Part shown: one piece after another, positions 35,510-44,063 of the stretch
How positions within the stretch are numbered: the first letter of the stretch is position 1
Layout: each line of letters opens with the position of its first letter
DNA from: Henriciella algicola
GTDB lineage: Bacteria; Pseudomonadota; Alphaproteobacteria; Caulobacterales; Hyphomonadaceae
NCBI RefSeq assembly: GCF_003576245.1
Contig: NZ_QWGA01000003.1
Span: 1,426,001 to 1,490,000, forward strand
Reading direction: 5' to 3'
DNA: 64,000 nucleotides
The notes under the pieces: generated by a model
Database searches by the model: none
Seen by the model: the letters and a program-made list of their open reading frames with translations, nothing else
Told to the model about the DNA's origin: nothing
Translations under genes and position numbers: made by a program

Positions 35510-36169
35510 CTATATAGGACTGTCGCCCTCGACCTCTACCACCAGCGCCTGTTTTTGTCGCTCCTGCGCGCGCTTGAATGCAGGGCGCTCCTTCATCCGG
35601 CCGAGATATTCCTTGCAGGTCGCGGTCAGGCACGGTTCCAGCGGCGGCAGGACGCTGGCCAGCAGCAGGCCATAGCCGATCGCGATATCTGCCATGGTGA
35701 ACCTGTCGGCGACCATGAACCGCGAATGCTCCAGCTTCTGGTCGACGATGCGCAGGCGGCCCGAAAACCACATGCGATAGTCATCGGCGACCTGCGGCTG
35801 GCGGCGCGACTTCTTTTCCAGCATCTCATAGCGAAGCACCAGCGTTTGCGGGAAGGTCAGCGTCGCGTCAGAGAAATACATCCAGTTGAGATACTCGCCA
35901 TATCCCGCCTCATCGGGCCGGACGGCAAGATCTGTCGGCCCATGCGTCTCTGCAAGGTAATGGCAAATGCCGGTCGATTCGGTCATCTTCGTCTTGCCAT
36001 CGGTAAAGAACGGGATGGTGCCGAGCGGGTTGATCTCCATGTACGGTTTGTAGTGCGCGCGAGGCGGGAAGGGCAGGACGACGAGGTCATAGTCGATGCC
36101 CATTTCCTCCAGCGCCCAGAGCGGCCTGAACGAGCGGGCGTTGCGGCAGTGGTAGAGTGTCGGTTTCAT
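35510..36169 (-). CDS. Glutathione S-transferase
   Basis: A 219-residue GST starting MKPTLYHCRNARSFRPLWAL with the thioredoxin-like domain, the NPLGTIPFF cis-Pro loop and the ESTGICHYLAE glutathione-contact Glu-Ser motif, then an all-helical C-terminal domain. GGGAGG seven bases before the ATG at 36169 decides the start; the frame extends 13 codons further without a ribosome-binding site. Located 28 bases upstream of the ABC ATPase gene. Confidence 0.88.
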   Translation of the reverse strand: MKPTLYHCRNARSFRPLWALEEMGIDYDLVVLPFPPRAHYKPYMEINPLGTIPFFTDGKTKMTESTGICHYLAETHGPTDLAVRPDEAGYGEYLNWMYFSDATLTFPQTLVLRYEMLEKKSRRQPQVADDYRMWFSGRLRIVDQKLEHSRFMVADRFTMADIAIGYGLLLASVLPPLEPCLTATCKEYLGRMKERPAFKRAQERQKQALVVEVEGDSPI

Positions 36170-36286
36170 CGGTCGGCCTCCCGGTCCTGGGTGCGGTGTC
36201 TCATCCAATTGACGCCGCTTGTCATGACGGACTACCTATGCGCCGTAACGCCTGACGGGCAATGCTGACATTGGGGAAGCTCAACT

Positions 36287-36478
36287 ATGGCCACTCAGAA
36301 CCTGCCGGAAGCCCCGGAGACGATCGTCACCGATGAGCACCGCGTCGCCTGCGATGGCGGAAATGGCCCGCTCGGTCACCCGATCGTCTGGTACGAAATG
36401 GGCGACGATGACATGGTCGAATGCGGTTATTGCGACCGCCGCTTCATCCTCAAGGGCGGCAAGTACGACCTCGGCTAG
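36287..36478 (+). CDS. NDUFS6-type zinc-finger protein
   Basis: A 63-residue CHCC zinc-finger protein: Cys in RVACDGG, His in PLGHPIVW and the CGYC pair near residues 46-49 form the zinc site. It is homologous to the accessory complex I subunit NDUFS6 (13 kDa), which is kept in alphaproteobacterial complex I. It stands alone here, away from nuo genes. GGGGAAG upstream supports the ATG. Confidence 0.88.
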   Translation: MATQNLPEAPETIVTDEHRVACDGGNGPLGHPIVWYEMGDDDMVECGYCDRRFILKGGKYDLG

Positions 36479-36493
36479 TAGGGCGAGGTCGGC

Positions 36494-37297
36494 CTAGGCC
36501 GCCTGCCTGCGCCGCTTCTTGTCGCGCCGCCACATCCCGAAAATCTTCGGCCCGTCGATCACATAGCGTTTGAACATACGCTGCGGCTCACTCGTCAGCC
36601 TGTGCAGCCATTCCAGCCTGAAATTGCGCATCCATTCCGGCGCCCGCGTCGTGCGCCCGGTCAGGAAGTCGAGGCTCGCGCCGCAACAAAGGCCGACCCC
36701 CTGCACCGTGCCAAGCTGCTTTGCCGCCAGTGCCACCATCTCCTGCTGAGGAGAGCCGACACACAGGAAGTGAAACCGCGCCGGGTTGCGCGCCATGAAC
36801 TCGGCCGCGGCCTTCACAGCCTCCGGTTTGCGCCGAAGTCCCATTGGCGGGTCGTGCCAGCGCACGTCGGACAGGCCAAAGCGCGCCTTTAGCGCGGCAA
36901 TCTCGCTCGCCGTGCAGCCAATCACCACGACAGGTTCTTCAGGGGCCAGTTCCTTCTCGAATAGCGTCTGAACGATGTCAGCGCCCGGCGACGCGGGCAG
37001 GTCGATCTTCTCAAACCCGGCGAGCAGTTCAAGGATGCGGCTATCGTTCAGGATCAGTCCGGCTTCATCGTAAAGATGGCGCAGGTCTTCTTCGCGCTGG
37101 AGGCGGACCATATGGTCGACATTCGGCGTTACGACATACCAGAAGCTGTCAGACCCCAGCGCGCTGGCAGCAATCGTGCGCGCAGCCTGACGGGTTGAGC
37201 GCGGCTGGAAAGTCAGGCCCAGAAAGTCCACGGCGTCCGGCGTGTTGGCGGCCGGGGCGGCGCCAGTCTGCGGCGTCTTTGCGGTAGAACCCTGCAT
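36494..37297 (-). CDS. WecG/TagA/CpsF-family glycosyltransferase
   Basis: A 267-residue glycosyltransferase (GT26). VVTPNVDHMVRL (about 54-65), the LLAGF/DLPASPGADIVQTLF region, and FLCVGSPQQEMVA (about 174-186) then GVGLCCGASLDFLTG are typical for enzymes that add an N-acetyl-mannosamine-type sugar to lipid-linked intermediates of polysaccharide or O-antigen. A C-terminal amphipathic basic segment can hold it to the membrane. No capsule cluster is adjacent. AAGGAGA precedes the ATG. Confidence 0.9.
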   Translation of the reverse strand: MQGSTAKTPQTGAAPAANTPDAVDFLGLTFQPRSTRQAARTIAASALGSDSFWYVVTPNVDHMVRLQREEDLRHLYDEAGLILNDSRILELLAGFEKIDLPASPGADIVQTLFEKELAPEEPVVVIGCTASEIAALKARFGLSDVRWHDPPMGLRRKPEAVKAAAEFMARNPARFHFLCVGSPQQEMVALAAKQLGTVQGVGLCCGASLDFLTGRTTRAPEWMRNFRLEWLHRLTSEPQRMFKRYVIDGPKIFGMWRRDKKRRRQAA

Positions 37298-37353
37298 CGT
37301 GTCTCCTTGGCAGGCAGATCGCGTCGATCAGTGCTTGCGAATCTATTCCTGTT

Positions 37354-38427
37354 TCAGTCGCTTGTCTCGGTGTCCGGCTTTCCCGGCTTCTTTCCATAGT
37401 CGTGTTTGCGCAAAAGCCCGCGAAACTGGTGATAGGTCAGGCCAAGCGTTTCTGCGGCCTTGCCCTGATGACCATCATGGGCAGCAAGCGCAGCATCTAT
37501 GAGAGCTGTTTCGAAAACCTTTGTCTGAACTTCGAAAGTGGCTCCAAGCTGCGGCTTCGGCAGCTCGACTTGACTGGAGCGGGTGGGTTGAGTGGCGGCA
37601 GGTGGGGAGTCTGACGTTCCTTTCAAGACCGAAGGTGGCCTGAAGGGCGACGCGAACGGGTCCAGCGCTTCAGGGTCAAACCGCACAGGCTCATTGGTGG
37701 GCACGATCAGCGCGCGTGCTGTAATGCGCTGCGCGAAATTCCTGAGCTCGCGCACATTGCCCGGCCAGTCATGCGCCTCGATCGCCTCGATGGCCGAAGG
37801 GGCAAAGCCTGGAAAATCTTCCAGCATTTCACGCGCCATGCGGCGCGCAAAGAAGTCGGCCAATAGAGAGGCATCGCCCCTGCGCGCACGAAGCGGGGGC
37901 AGCGTCACGACATCGAAGGCCAGCCTGTCCAGAAGGTCTGCCCGGAATTTGCCCGCCTCGACGGCGGAAGGCAGGTCGATATTTGTCGCCGCCACGACGC
38001 GGACATTTGTCTCCAGCACTTTCTCGCCGCCGAGGCGCTGAAACTCGCCATACTCGATGACGCGCAGCAGTTTTTCCTGCACGCGCTGGGTCGCCGTGGC
38101 GATCTCGTCGAGAAAGATCGTACCGCCATTGGCAAGCTCGAACCGCCCGGTCCGCCGCTCCGTTGCGCCGGTGAACGCGCCGCGCTCATGGCCAAACAGT
38201 TCCGAATCCAGAAGGTCGTCGGAAAGGGCAGCGCAGTTCACCTTGATATACGGCCCATCCCAACGCTTCGACAGGAAGTGCATCCGCTCGGCAATCAGTT
38301 CCTTGCCGGTACCGCGCTCGCCAATGACAAGCGCGGGCCGGTCCAGCGGCGCAAGCCGTGAGACATGCTCCAGCGCTGAAAGCCACTCCGGGGCTTCGCC
38401 AATAATTTGGGGTGTATTACCAATCAT
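37354..38427 (-). CDS. pspF: Sigma-54 activator PspF
   Basis: PspF is the bacterial enhancer-binding protein that activates psp genes when released by PspA. The 357-residue protein starts directly with the AAA+ domain (no receiver domain): Walker A IGERGTGKELIAERMH (about 34-49), the sigma-54-contact GAFTGAT loop (about 84-90), Walker B IFLDEIATA. A Fis-type HTH closes it (AAETLGLTYHQFRGLLRKHDYGKK). It is divergent from the psp operon, which fits negative control by PspA. Confidence 0.95.
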   Translation of the reverse strand: MIGNTPQIIGEAPEWLSALEHVSRLAPLDRPALVIGERGTGKELIAERMHFLSKRWDGPYIKVNCAALSDDLLDSELFGHERGAFTGATERRTGRFELANGGTIFLDEIATATQRVQEKLLRVIEYGEFQRLGGEKVLETNVRVVAATNIDLPSAVEAGKFRADLLDRLAFDVVTLPPLRARRGDASLLADFFARRMAREMLEDFPGFAPSAIEAIEAHDWPGNVRELRNFAQRITARALIVPTNEPVRFDPEALDPFASPFRPPSVLKGTSDSPPAATQPTRSSQVELPKPQLGATFEVQTKVFETALIDAALAAHDGHQGKAAETLGLTYHQFRGLLRKHDYGKKPGKPDTETSD

Positions 38428-38467
38428 GCGGTAAATTTAACTAAATAAGCAGTCAAAACAACTAAAA

Positions 38468-38490
38468 TAATTAGCGTAATTGGCTAATTA
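38468..38490 (+). promoter_or_regulatory. Candidate PspF upstream activating sequence
   Basis: TAATTAGC (38468-38475) and its exact reverse complement GCTAATTA (38483-38490) are separated by seven bases in an AT-rich stretch, 72 bases upstream of the -24 element. Position and symmetry suit an enhancer site for PspF; a second AT-rich half (ATTTAACTAAAT near 38434-38445) may be another site or bind IHF. Confidence 0.6.
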
Positions 38491-38561
38491 GATCGACCAA
38501 GTTGGTGGCCCGAAAATTTTATTTCCAGCAAAAACAATGCGCTAGGTGGTTAGCAAAAAAC

Positions 38562-38577
38562 TGGCACGGTCCTTGAA
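38562..38577 (+). promoter_or_regulatory. Sigma-54 (-24/-12) promoter of the psp operon
   Basis: TGGCACG-GTCC-TTGAA: the -24 box is a perfect TGGCACG, spacing of four is exact, and the -12 box is TTGA instead of TTGC. It lies 55-70 bases upstream of the first psp gene and downstream of the symmetric AT-rich site, matching the RpoN/PspF arrangement known for psp operons. Confidence 0.85.
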
Positions 38578-38631
38578 ATGAGTATGGCAAGTCAGGCGAT
38601 GGGCGTCGCCTAAACCGAAAGGACCAGAAGA

Positions 38632-38772
38632 ATGACCGACCGCTCCTACGAGACCCGCTACCGGCAAGGCCGCGAAGAAGGTGGCCGCTTCGGCCGCTGG
38701 CTCGCAAGCCGTCCAGCCGAGTGCTGGATGTTCTTTGCAGCAGGCGTCTTCCTTGGCGGCCTGTTCTTCTAG
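38632..38772 (+). CDS. Small membrane protein, first gene of the psp operon (46 aa)
   Basis: A 46-residue ORF: basic, Arg/Gly-rich N-terminus (RQGREEGGRFGRWLA, about 11-25), then a hydrophobic C-terminal helix (about 32-46) ending FLGGLFF. AGGA upstream and position just after the sigma-54 promoter argue that it is expressed with psp genes. I recognise no PspD, PspE or PspG similarity. It may be a membrane sensor or PspA docking peptide (inference). Confidence 0.65.
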   Translation: MTDRSYETRYRQGREEGGRFGRWLASRPAECWMFFAAGVFLGGLFF

Positions 38773-38836
38773 CCACCCGTAAAAAGCACCTCGTCTCCTC
38801 CCAGAAGACCGACGAGAATTCGAAAGGATAAAAATC

Positions 38837-39523
38837 ATGGGACTTTTTTCCCGCCTCGGCGACATCATCAACTCCAACATCAACGCGATGCTGGACAGTG
38901 CCGAAAACCCAGAAAAGATCGCACGCCTGATCATCCAGGAAATGGAAGACACGCTGGTTGAGGTCCGCACCGCGGCCGCCCGCGCCATGGCCGACAAGAA
39001 GGAAATGGAACGCGAGATCGCCTATTACACCAACGTCCGTGACGATTGGGAAAAGAAGGCTGGCGTCGCCATCGACAAGGGCCGTGAAGACCTCGCCCGC
39101 GGCGCACTGACCGCAAAGCAGAAAGCCGCTGGCGAAATCGATCGCCGTGAGCATGCCATGCAGGCTGCGGAAGACGCTTTCGAGAAGCACCAGTCGGACC
39201 TCGGCAAGCTTCAGGCAAAGCTGGACGAAGCTAAGGCCAAGCATCGTGCACTGATGATGCGCCGCGAAGCTGCCGAGCAACGCATCCGCATGCGCTCGCA
39301 GACCTATGACGGCCGTGTCGATGACGCGCTTGCCCGCTATGCAAGCGTTGAGCGCAAGGTCGACGAGATGGAAGCCTATGCTGACACCATCCAGGGCCGT
39401 GAGCCGAGCCTCGAAGACGAATTTGCTGCGCTTGAGCGTGACGAAGCCGTCGAGAAGGAGCTCGAAGCCCTGAAGAAGTCGCGCGGTCAGTCTTCCACGC
39501 AATCCAACCAAGGCGAGGGCTAA
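38837..39523 (+). CDS. pspA: Phage shock protein A
   Basis: PspA (ESCRT-III-related) binds stressed inner membrane and inhibits PspF. The 228-residue protein is almost entirely coiled coil. It starts with the amphipathic, membrane-binding helix MGLFSRLGDIINSNINAML, then NPEKIARLIIQEMEDTLVEVR, both strongly conserved in PspA. AAAGGA precedes the ATG. It is followed after three bases by a 34-residue membrane ORF and then pspB and pspC. Confidence 0.97.
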   Translation: MGLFSRLGDIINSNINAMLDSAENPEKIARLIIQEMEDTLVEVRTAAARAMADKKEMEREIAYYTNVRDDWEKKAGVAIDKGREDLARGALTAKQKAAGEIDRREHAMQAAEDAFEKHQSDLGKLQAKLDEAKAKHRALMMRREAAEQRIRMRSQTYDGRVDDALARYASVERKVDEMEAYADTIQGREPSLEDEFAALERDEAVEKELEALKKSRGQSSTQSNQGEG

Positions 39524-39526
39524 GTC

Positions 39527-39631
39527 ATGCTGACATCCCTTTTCGTACTCGGCATTATCCTCTCCATCATCATCGTGCCAGGTCTCGTCATCCAGTCCAT
39601 GGATGACCGGGCCGAGGCCCAGAAAGGATAG
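39527..39631 (+). CDS. 34-aa single-helix membrane protein between pspA and pspB
   Basis: Starts three bases after the pspA stop. Encodes 34 residues: a hydrophobic helix (about 4-22, LFVLGIILSIIIVPGLVI) and a short charged tail with DDRAEAQKG. Its stop is two bases from the pspB start and its end carries the pspB ribosome-binding site (AAAGGA). Resembles a truncated PspB-like helix; could be a relic or a real micropeptide. Confidence 0.55.
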   Translation: MLTSLFVLGIILSIIIVPGLVIQSMDDRAEAQKG

Positions 39632-39633
39632 TC

Positions 39634-39891
39634 ATGGACACGGATCTGCTGATCCCGCTCGTTGCGATCGTCTCACTCTTTATCGTCTTCCCGGGCATGG
39701 TGTTTCACTACGTCACGCTCTGGAGAAAACAGAAGACGCTCGAGCCAGACGACGAACGCATGCTCGAAGACCTCTGGCGCTCCGCAAAACGAATGGAGCG
39801 CCGCATCGAGACCCTCGAGAAGCTCGTAGACAACAATCCGGAAGATGCCGCGCCGGTCAGTCGCCAGCCGCGCTCCTCCTACGACCAATAA
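39634..39891 (+). CDS. pspB: Phage shock protein B
   Basis: An 85-residue PspB: N-terminal membrane helix (about 5-27), then a cytosolic coiled coil (DDERMLEDLWRSAKRMERRIETLEKLV). PspB with PspC senses envelope stress and relieves PspA inhibition of PspF. AAAGGA five bases upstream of the ATG. The SLFIVFPGMVFHYVTLWR core matches the family. Confidence 0.93.
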   Translation: MDTDLLIPLVAIVSLFIVFPGMVFHYVTLWRKQKTLEPDDERMLEDLWRSAKRMERRIETLEKLVDNNPEDAAPVSRQPRSSYDQ

Positions 39892-39903
39892 GGAACCACT
39901 TTA

Positions 39904-40362
39904 ATGACCCACTCTGACCGTCACCCACATTCCGGGCGCGACCGTCATCAGCGCTACGAAGACGAGATGTTCCGCTCGCCAAACCCAAAGCGCCTCTACC
40001 GCTCGCGCAATGAGCGGATCCTGGCAGGCGTCTGTGGTGGTATCGGCGAACGTTACGGATGGGACCCGCTCGTGGTCCGTCTTGTCGCCGTCGTGGCCTT
40101 TTTCTTCCTCGCCGGACCGCTGATGCTCCTCGGCTATCTGCTCATGTGGATGATCGTGCCGAAAGCCCCAAAGTCCTACGGGCATCTCGCCCCTGAAGAA
40201 GAGGCTTTCTGGCGCGGCGTCTCCGACCGCCCGAAAACGACCTATTCCGGTCTCAAATACACCTTCATGGACCTGGAGGACCGTCTCCAGAACCTCGAAG
40301 CCAGTGTCACCTCGGATGAATGGCGCCTGCGCCGCGAATTCCGCAACCTCGAAAAGAACTGA
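39904..40362 (+). CDS. pspC: Phage shock protein C
   Basis: A 152-residue PspC: the PspC domain spans about 30-95, with LYRSRNERILAGVCGGIGERYG followed by a long hydrophobic hairpin (about 55-85) and IVPKAP. The C-terminal third is charged and may form a coiled coil. The N-terminal 30 residues are His/Arg-rich. Works with PspB at the inner membrane. AAGGA nine bases before the ATG. Confidence 0.94.
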   Translation: MTHSDRHPHSGRDRHQRYEDEMFRSPNPKRLYRSRNERILAGVCGGIGERYGWDPLVVRLVAVVAFFFLAGPLMLLGYLLMWMIVPKAPKSYGHLAPEEEAFWRGVSDRPKTTYSGLKYTFMDLEDRLQNLEASVTSDEWRLRREFRNLEKN

Positions 40363-40364
40363 AC

Positions 40365-40637
40365 ATGTCGGCTCAACTCCTCTCCCTGCCAAACCGGTAT
40401 CACTGGATAGAGCCGGCACCTCAACCGACTGAAGCCAAGGGGGCTCTTCAAATGACACGCAATCTCCAGACCAGCGGATGGCTCGCACTTGCCGGTGCAA
40501 CCTTCATCCTGGCGTCTGCCGTCGCAGCCAGCATGCTCGGCGGGCTGCACATCGAAGCTGGCGGTGTCCAGCTGACGCTCGAAGCTTCGGCAGAGCGCGG
40601 TCTGCAGCTGGTCTTCGCAGCCGCCAATCAGGGCTAA
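40365..40637 (+). CDS. Small membrane protein at the end of the psp operon (90 aa)
   Basis: Starts two bases after pspC. It has a soluble Pro-rich N-terminus (about 1-33), one helix (about 37-58, LALAGATFILASAVAASML) and a short beta-like tail (LHIEAGGVQLTLEA). An internal ATG at 40452 could give a 61-residue form. No family recognised. Its position suggests a role in the Psp response. Confidence 0.6.
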   Translation: MSAQLLSLPNRYHWIEPAPQPTEAKGALQMTRNLQTSGWLALAGATFILASAVAASMLGGLHIEAGGVQLTLEASAERGLQLVFAAANQG

Positions 40638-40644
40638 GCGTCCG

Positions 40645-42474
40645 TCAGCCCCCGCGCTTCAGGGCGCGAAGAATGAGCCGCATCGGCGACACCGCCTCAA
40701 GGGCGGGCTCCGTCGCCGGGGCGGGTTCTTCAAGGATCTGACCGGCCAGTATCTCACCCGCCCAAGGGCCCCAGGTAAAGCCGCGCGATCCAAATCCACC
40801 CGCCATGAACAGGCCACCGACCAGCGGCGCGTCCGCTTCGATGGCCTGACCATGTTTCACCCCGTCGAAAATCTCTCGTGCAGCCGCCTCATCGGGCACC
40901 GCTCCGATCAGCGGCAGGCGGTCCGGCGTTGTCGCGCGTACCCCGGCGCGGCTCTGAAGCTCTGCAGCTTTCGCGGCCTGTCGCCAATATGGGTCCAGTT
41001 CTTCAAGGGCTGCCATATTCGTGGCCCGCGCGGCCTCAGATAGGTCCGGCCCGGTTCCGTCCCAAGCCTCAAACGTCGCGCCCCATAGACGGGTCTGGCC
41101 CAAAGCGAGGGCATAGTGGCCGCTTGCGATTGCTGAAGGCGGCGCGTCAACGGCGACGTCAGCAAACTCCACCTGACCAAGACGTCCGGTCAGCCCCAGC
41201 CACGGCAGCAGATCCTGCGCCCCCTGACCGGCAGCGATGATGGTCGGCACCTCCGGATTGAGGTCTGAGAGATGAAGCTTTTCGCCAAACCGGGTCTCGG
41301 CCCCTTCGAGAAGGTGCGCGATGAGCTTCTCCGGCTCCAGTATCAGCGCCTGTTTGTGAAGCTGGCCGCTTACTGCCGCCTCAAGGTTCTCAAGCCCCAG
41401 CGGCGGGTCAGCCAGTACTTTGGCAATCCGCGCTGCCTCCCGCTCATCTTTCGGGCGCTGCAGCACATTGGTTTCGGTAACGCCCGGCCGCCCGGCATAG
41501 AACTGGCGCGCACGAAGATAGGCGTCGATCAGCAGCCGCGCCTGAACCGTATCGCCCGCATCAAGCCGCGGCATGACCAGCGCCAGCGGGTTACCGCTTG
41601 CATGCTTCGCCGGGCCGCTCGCCGCGTCGATCATCTCGACCTCAAGGCCGCGATCAAGAAATGTCCGCGCCAGACACGCCCCGGCTATACCAGCCCCGAT
41701 GATCCGAACTCTGTTTGGGCGGTCATCAGGGGAGCGAAGGCCGTAGACATCCGGTGCGGGCTGGGGCGCTTCGTTGAGGCGCACTTCCAGCCGCTCCCGC
41801 TTGCGCCCGAAGCCTTCGACCTTGGCGACATCGAAGCCAGCGTCGGCAAGGCCGCGCCGCACGAAACCAGCCACCGTGAATGTACTGAGAGAAACACCGT
41901 CAGTGCACCGCTGCTGCACCATCGGCCAGAGGGATTTGTCCCACATTTGCGGATTCTTAGCCGGGGAAAATCCATCAAGAAACCACGCATCGGCGGCAAA
42001 GCGGGAGGCGGGCAAAGTCTCGCTGATGTCCCCGGTATGAAGCGTCAGCGTGACGCCCTCTTCCGGCCAGACGATCCGTTGGACACCCAGCGCCCGCTCT
42101 GGCCAGCGCTCGATCAACTTGTCTGACAATTCGCTGATCTCGGGCCATGCGGAAAGCGCGCGGGCGGCGTCCTCGCGGTCGAGTGGAAACCCTTCAAAGG
42201 AAATGAAGTGCAGCCACGCTTTCGGCGTCGGACGCGTCCCGCGCCAGAGCTGCCAGGTGCCGAGGAAATTAAGCCCCGTTCCAAAGCCAAGTTCGCCAAC
42301 GGTAAAGCTGCCTCTGCCCTTCCAGCGCTCTGGCAATCCGCAGCCTTTCAGGAAAACGAGGCGTGTTTCCTCCAGCCCGCTCTGACGGGAGAAATAGATA
42401 TCATCCACCCGCACATCCTGCGGCGTGCCATCATCTTTCCAGTCAAGTTCAGGGCGGGGCGGTAGTCGGCTCAT
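40645..42474 (-). CDS. mnmC: Bifunctional tRNA 5-methylaminomethyl-2-thiouridine synthesis protein
   Basis: MnmC converts cmnm5s2U34 to nm5s2U (FAD oxidase half) and then to mnm5s2U (SAM methyltransferase half). The 609-residue protein has the N-terminal methyltransferase (LGFGTGLNFLGTWQL, then WFLDGFSPAKNPQMW) and a C-terminal FAD domain with IIGAGIAGACLART near 257. The ATG at 42474 (MSRLPPRPELDWKDDGTPQ) matches the family start. It converges with the psp operon, seven bases apart. Confidence 0.95.
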   Translation of the reverse strand: MSRLPPRPELDWKDDGTPQDVRVDDIYFSRQSGLEETRLVFLKGCGLPERWKGRGSFTVGELGFGTGLNFLGTWQLWRGTRPTPKAWLHFISFEGFPLDREDAARALSAWPEISELSDKLIERWPERALGVQRIVWPEEGVTLTLHTGDISETLPASRFAADAWFLDGFSPAKNPQMWDKSLWPMVQQRCTDGVSLSTFTVAGFVRRGLADAGFDVAKVEGFGRKRERLEVRLNEAPQPAPDVYGLRSPDDRPNRVRIIGAGIAGACLARTFLDRGLEVEMIDAASGPAKHASGNPLALVMPRLDAGDTVQARLLIDAYLRARQFYAGRPGVTETNVLQRPKDEREAARIAKVLADPPLGLENLEAAVSGQLHKQALILEPEKLIAHLLEGAETRFGEKLHLSDLNPEVPTIIAAGQGAQDLLPWLGLTGRLGQVEFADVAVDAPPSAIASGHYALALGQTRLWGATFEAWDGTGPDLSEAARATNMAALEELDPYWRQAAKAAELQSRAGVRATTPDRLPLIGAVPDEAAAREIFDGVKHGQAIEADAPLVGGLFMAGGFGSRGFTWGPWAGEILAGQILEEPAPATEPALEAVSPMRLILRALKRGG

Positions 42475-42578
42475 TTGCGGCTCATCTAGCACGGGAATTT
42501 AATATTCCACCCCGGGAACGGCAGGGCCAGACCGCTTGTTATTCTGGTGATCTACACACGCAAAAGGAGAAACCTTCC

Positions 42579-42767
42579 ATGGGAAAAGATCAAGCTGAAG
42601 GCCTCGGCAAGAAAGTCGCTGGCAAGGCTAAGGAAATCGCTGGTGTCGCCACCGATAACCGCAAGCTCGAAGCCGAAGGCAAGGCGCAGCAGGTTGAAGG
42701 CAAGGGTCAGGAAATGGTCGGCAAGGCCAAGGACGCCCTGAAATCAGAAGAGAAAAAGAAAGCCTGA
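42579..42767 (+). CDS. CsbD-family stress protein
   Basis: A 62-residue, Lys/Gly/Ala/Glu-rich helical protein of the CsbD family, with KKVAGKAKEIAG and VEGKGQEMVGKAKDALK repeats. Family members are abundant general-stress proteins of unknown mechanism. AAAAGGAGA upstream of the ATG is a strong ribosome-binding site. Divergent from mnmC. Confidence 0.92.
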   Translation: MGKDQAEGLGKKVAGKAKEIAGVATDNRKLEAEGKAQQVEGKGQEMVGKAKDALKSEEKKKA

Positions 42768-42818
42768 TCCACCAGCATTTTTCTTGGCAGGGTCTCTGGC
42801 GCGCCTAAATCCTCTTCC

Positions 42819-44063
42819 ATGATTTCGCACCATGAGACCCCTGCAAGGCGCACAGGCCTTGAAAGATTGAATGAATTTGCGCCCCTCATGGGGACGCATT
42901 ACGGGCACCGTCGCAATATCGACCCGGGCGAAAATGCCCGCCCGAACGTTTCCCAGCTTTCCCCCTTCCTTCGCCACCGGCTGATCAGCGAGGAAGAGGT
43001 CGCCTCCGCGGCCCTCACGGTGCATGGCAGCGAACAGGCGACGAAATTCATTCAGGAAATTTGCTGGCGGACATATTTCAAAGGCTGGCTGGAGCATCAC
43101 CCGTCTGTCTGGTCGGATTATATTTCCGACCGTGATGCGCAATTTACTTCCCTCGAAAAGGATAAGGGCCTACGCGCCGATTATGAGGCCGCCATTGAAG
43201 GCCGCGCCGGCATCGAAGGCTTCGACCATTGGGCGAAAGAACTCACTGAGACCGGCTATCTCCATAATCACGCCCGCATGTCTTTCGCCTCTATCTGGCT
43301 CTTCACGCTGAAGCTGCCCTGGTCGCTCGGCGCAGACTTTTTCCTCCGCCATCTCCTCGACGGCGACCCTGCTTCCAACACGCTATCTTGGCGCTGGGTC
43401 GCCGGGCTGCACACGCTGGGAAAGACTTATCTCGCCAAGAAGGAAGCCATTGAGACCTGCAGCGATGGGAGGTTCGCGCCGGGCAATCTCGCCCAGAGCG
43501 CCCGTCAGGTTCCCGGGCCGGACAACCCCCAGCCGCAACAGCTTCCGCCCCGCGACATCCTGCCTGATGAAAGTTTTGCGCTTCTCCTCACCGAGGATGA
43601 TCTCAGCGTCGAAACATGGCTCAATGAGCATCTGGACATCGAGGCGATTGCCGGACTGCACAGCGCCGAGACCAGATGCGCCGCAGACGTTTCGGAGAAA
43701 GCCGTGTCTTTCACCAAAGGCGCGCTCAAAGATGGCCTAGCAAGGGCAGGCAGCCATTTCGGCATCGAGGCTCAAAACCTCTCAGATGACAGCGACAGGC
43801 AATCCGCACTGAAAGACTGGGCGAACAGCCTTGAGACGAGGCACATCGTCGTTCCCTACATCCCGGCCGGATGGACGCGGGATACGCTGTCGCCGGTCCT
43901 GTCAGGGCTTCAGGCAGACGGGTTTCACATCCACCAGATCCGGCGCGACTGGGATGAGTGTTTCTGGCCGCACGCCAGGAAGGGTTTCTTCAAATTGCGC
44001 AAGCAGATCCCATCTGTTCTGGACACGCTCGACATAGCAGAAGGTCTGAAACTCGATGGCTGA
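42819..44063 (+). CDS. Photolyase-type FAD-binding protein lacking the N-terminal antenna domain
   Basis: A 414-residue protein that opens directly with the FAD-binding helical domain of photolyases/cryptochromes: RNIDPGENARPNVSQLSPFLRHRL (about 32-55), FIQEICWRTYFKGWLE, TGYLHNHARMSFASIWLF and the flavin-contact DGDPASNTLSWRW. The N-terminal alpha/beta domain normally placed before it is absent; instead about 150 residues with alternating strands and helices follow it. Function (repair, light sensing or redox) is open. It overlaps by eight bases a GNAT gene. Confidence 0.8.
   Translation: MISHHETPARRTGLERLNEFAPLMGTHYGHRRNIDPGENARPNVSQLSPFLRHRLISEEEVASAALTVHGSEQATKFIQEICWRTYFKGWLEHHPSVWSDYISDRDAQFTSLEKDKGLRADYEAAIEGRAGIEGFDHWAKELTETGYLHNHARMSFASIWLFTLKLPWSLGADFFLRHLLDGDPASNTLSWRWVAGLHTLGKTYLAKKEAIETCSDGRFAPGNLAQSARQVPGPDNPQPQQLPPRDILPDESFALLLTEDDLSVETWLNEHLDIEAIAGLHSAETRCAADVSEKAVSFTKGALKDGLARAGSHFGIEAQNLSDDSDRQSALKDWANSLETRHIVVPYIPAGWTRDTLSPVLSGLQADGFHIHQIRRDWDECFWPHARKGFFKLRKQIPSVLDTLDIAEGLKLDG

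Noticed and set aside
38578-38613. 11-codon ORF at the psp transcription start
   Set aside because: Its ATG lies at or before the expected transcription start of the -24/-12 promoter, so it would not be in the mRNA.
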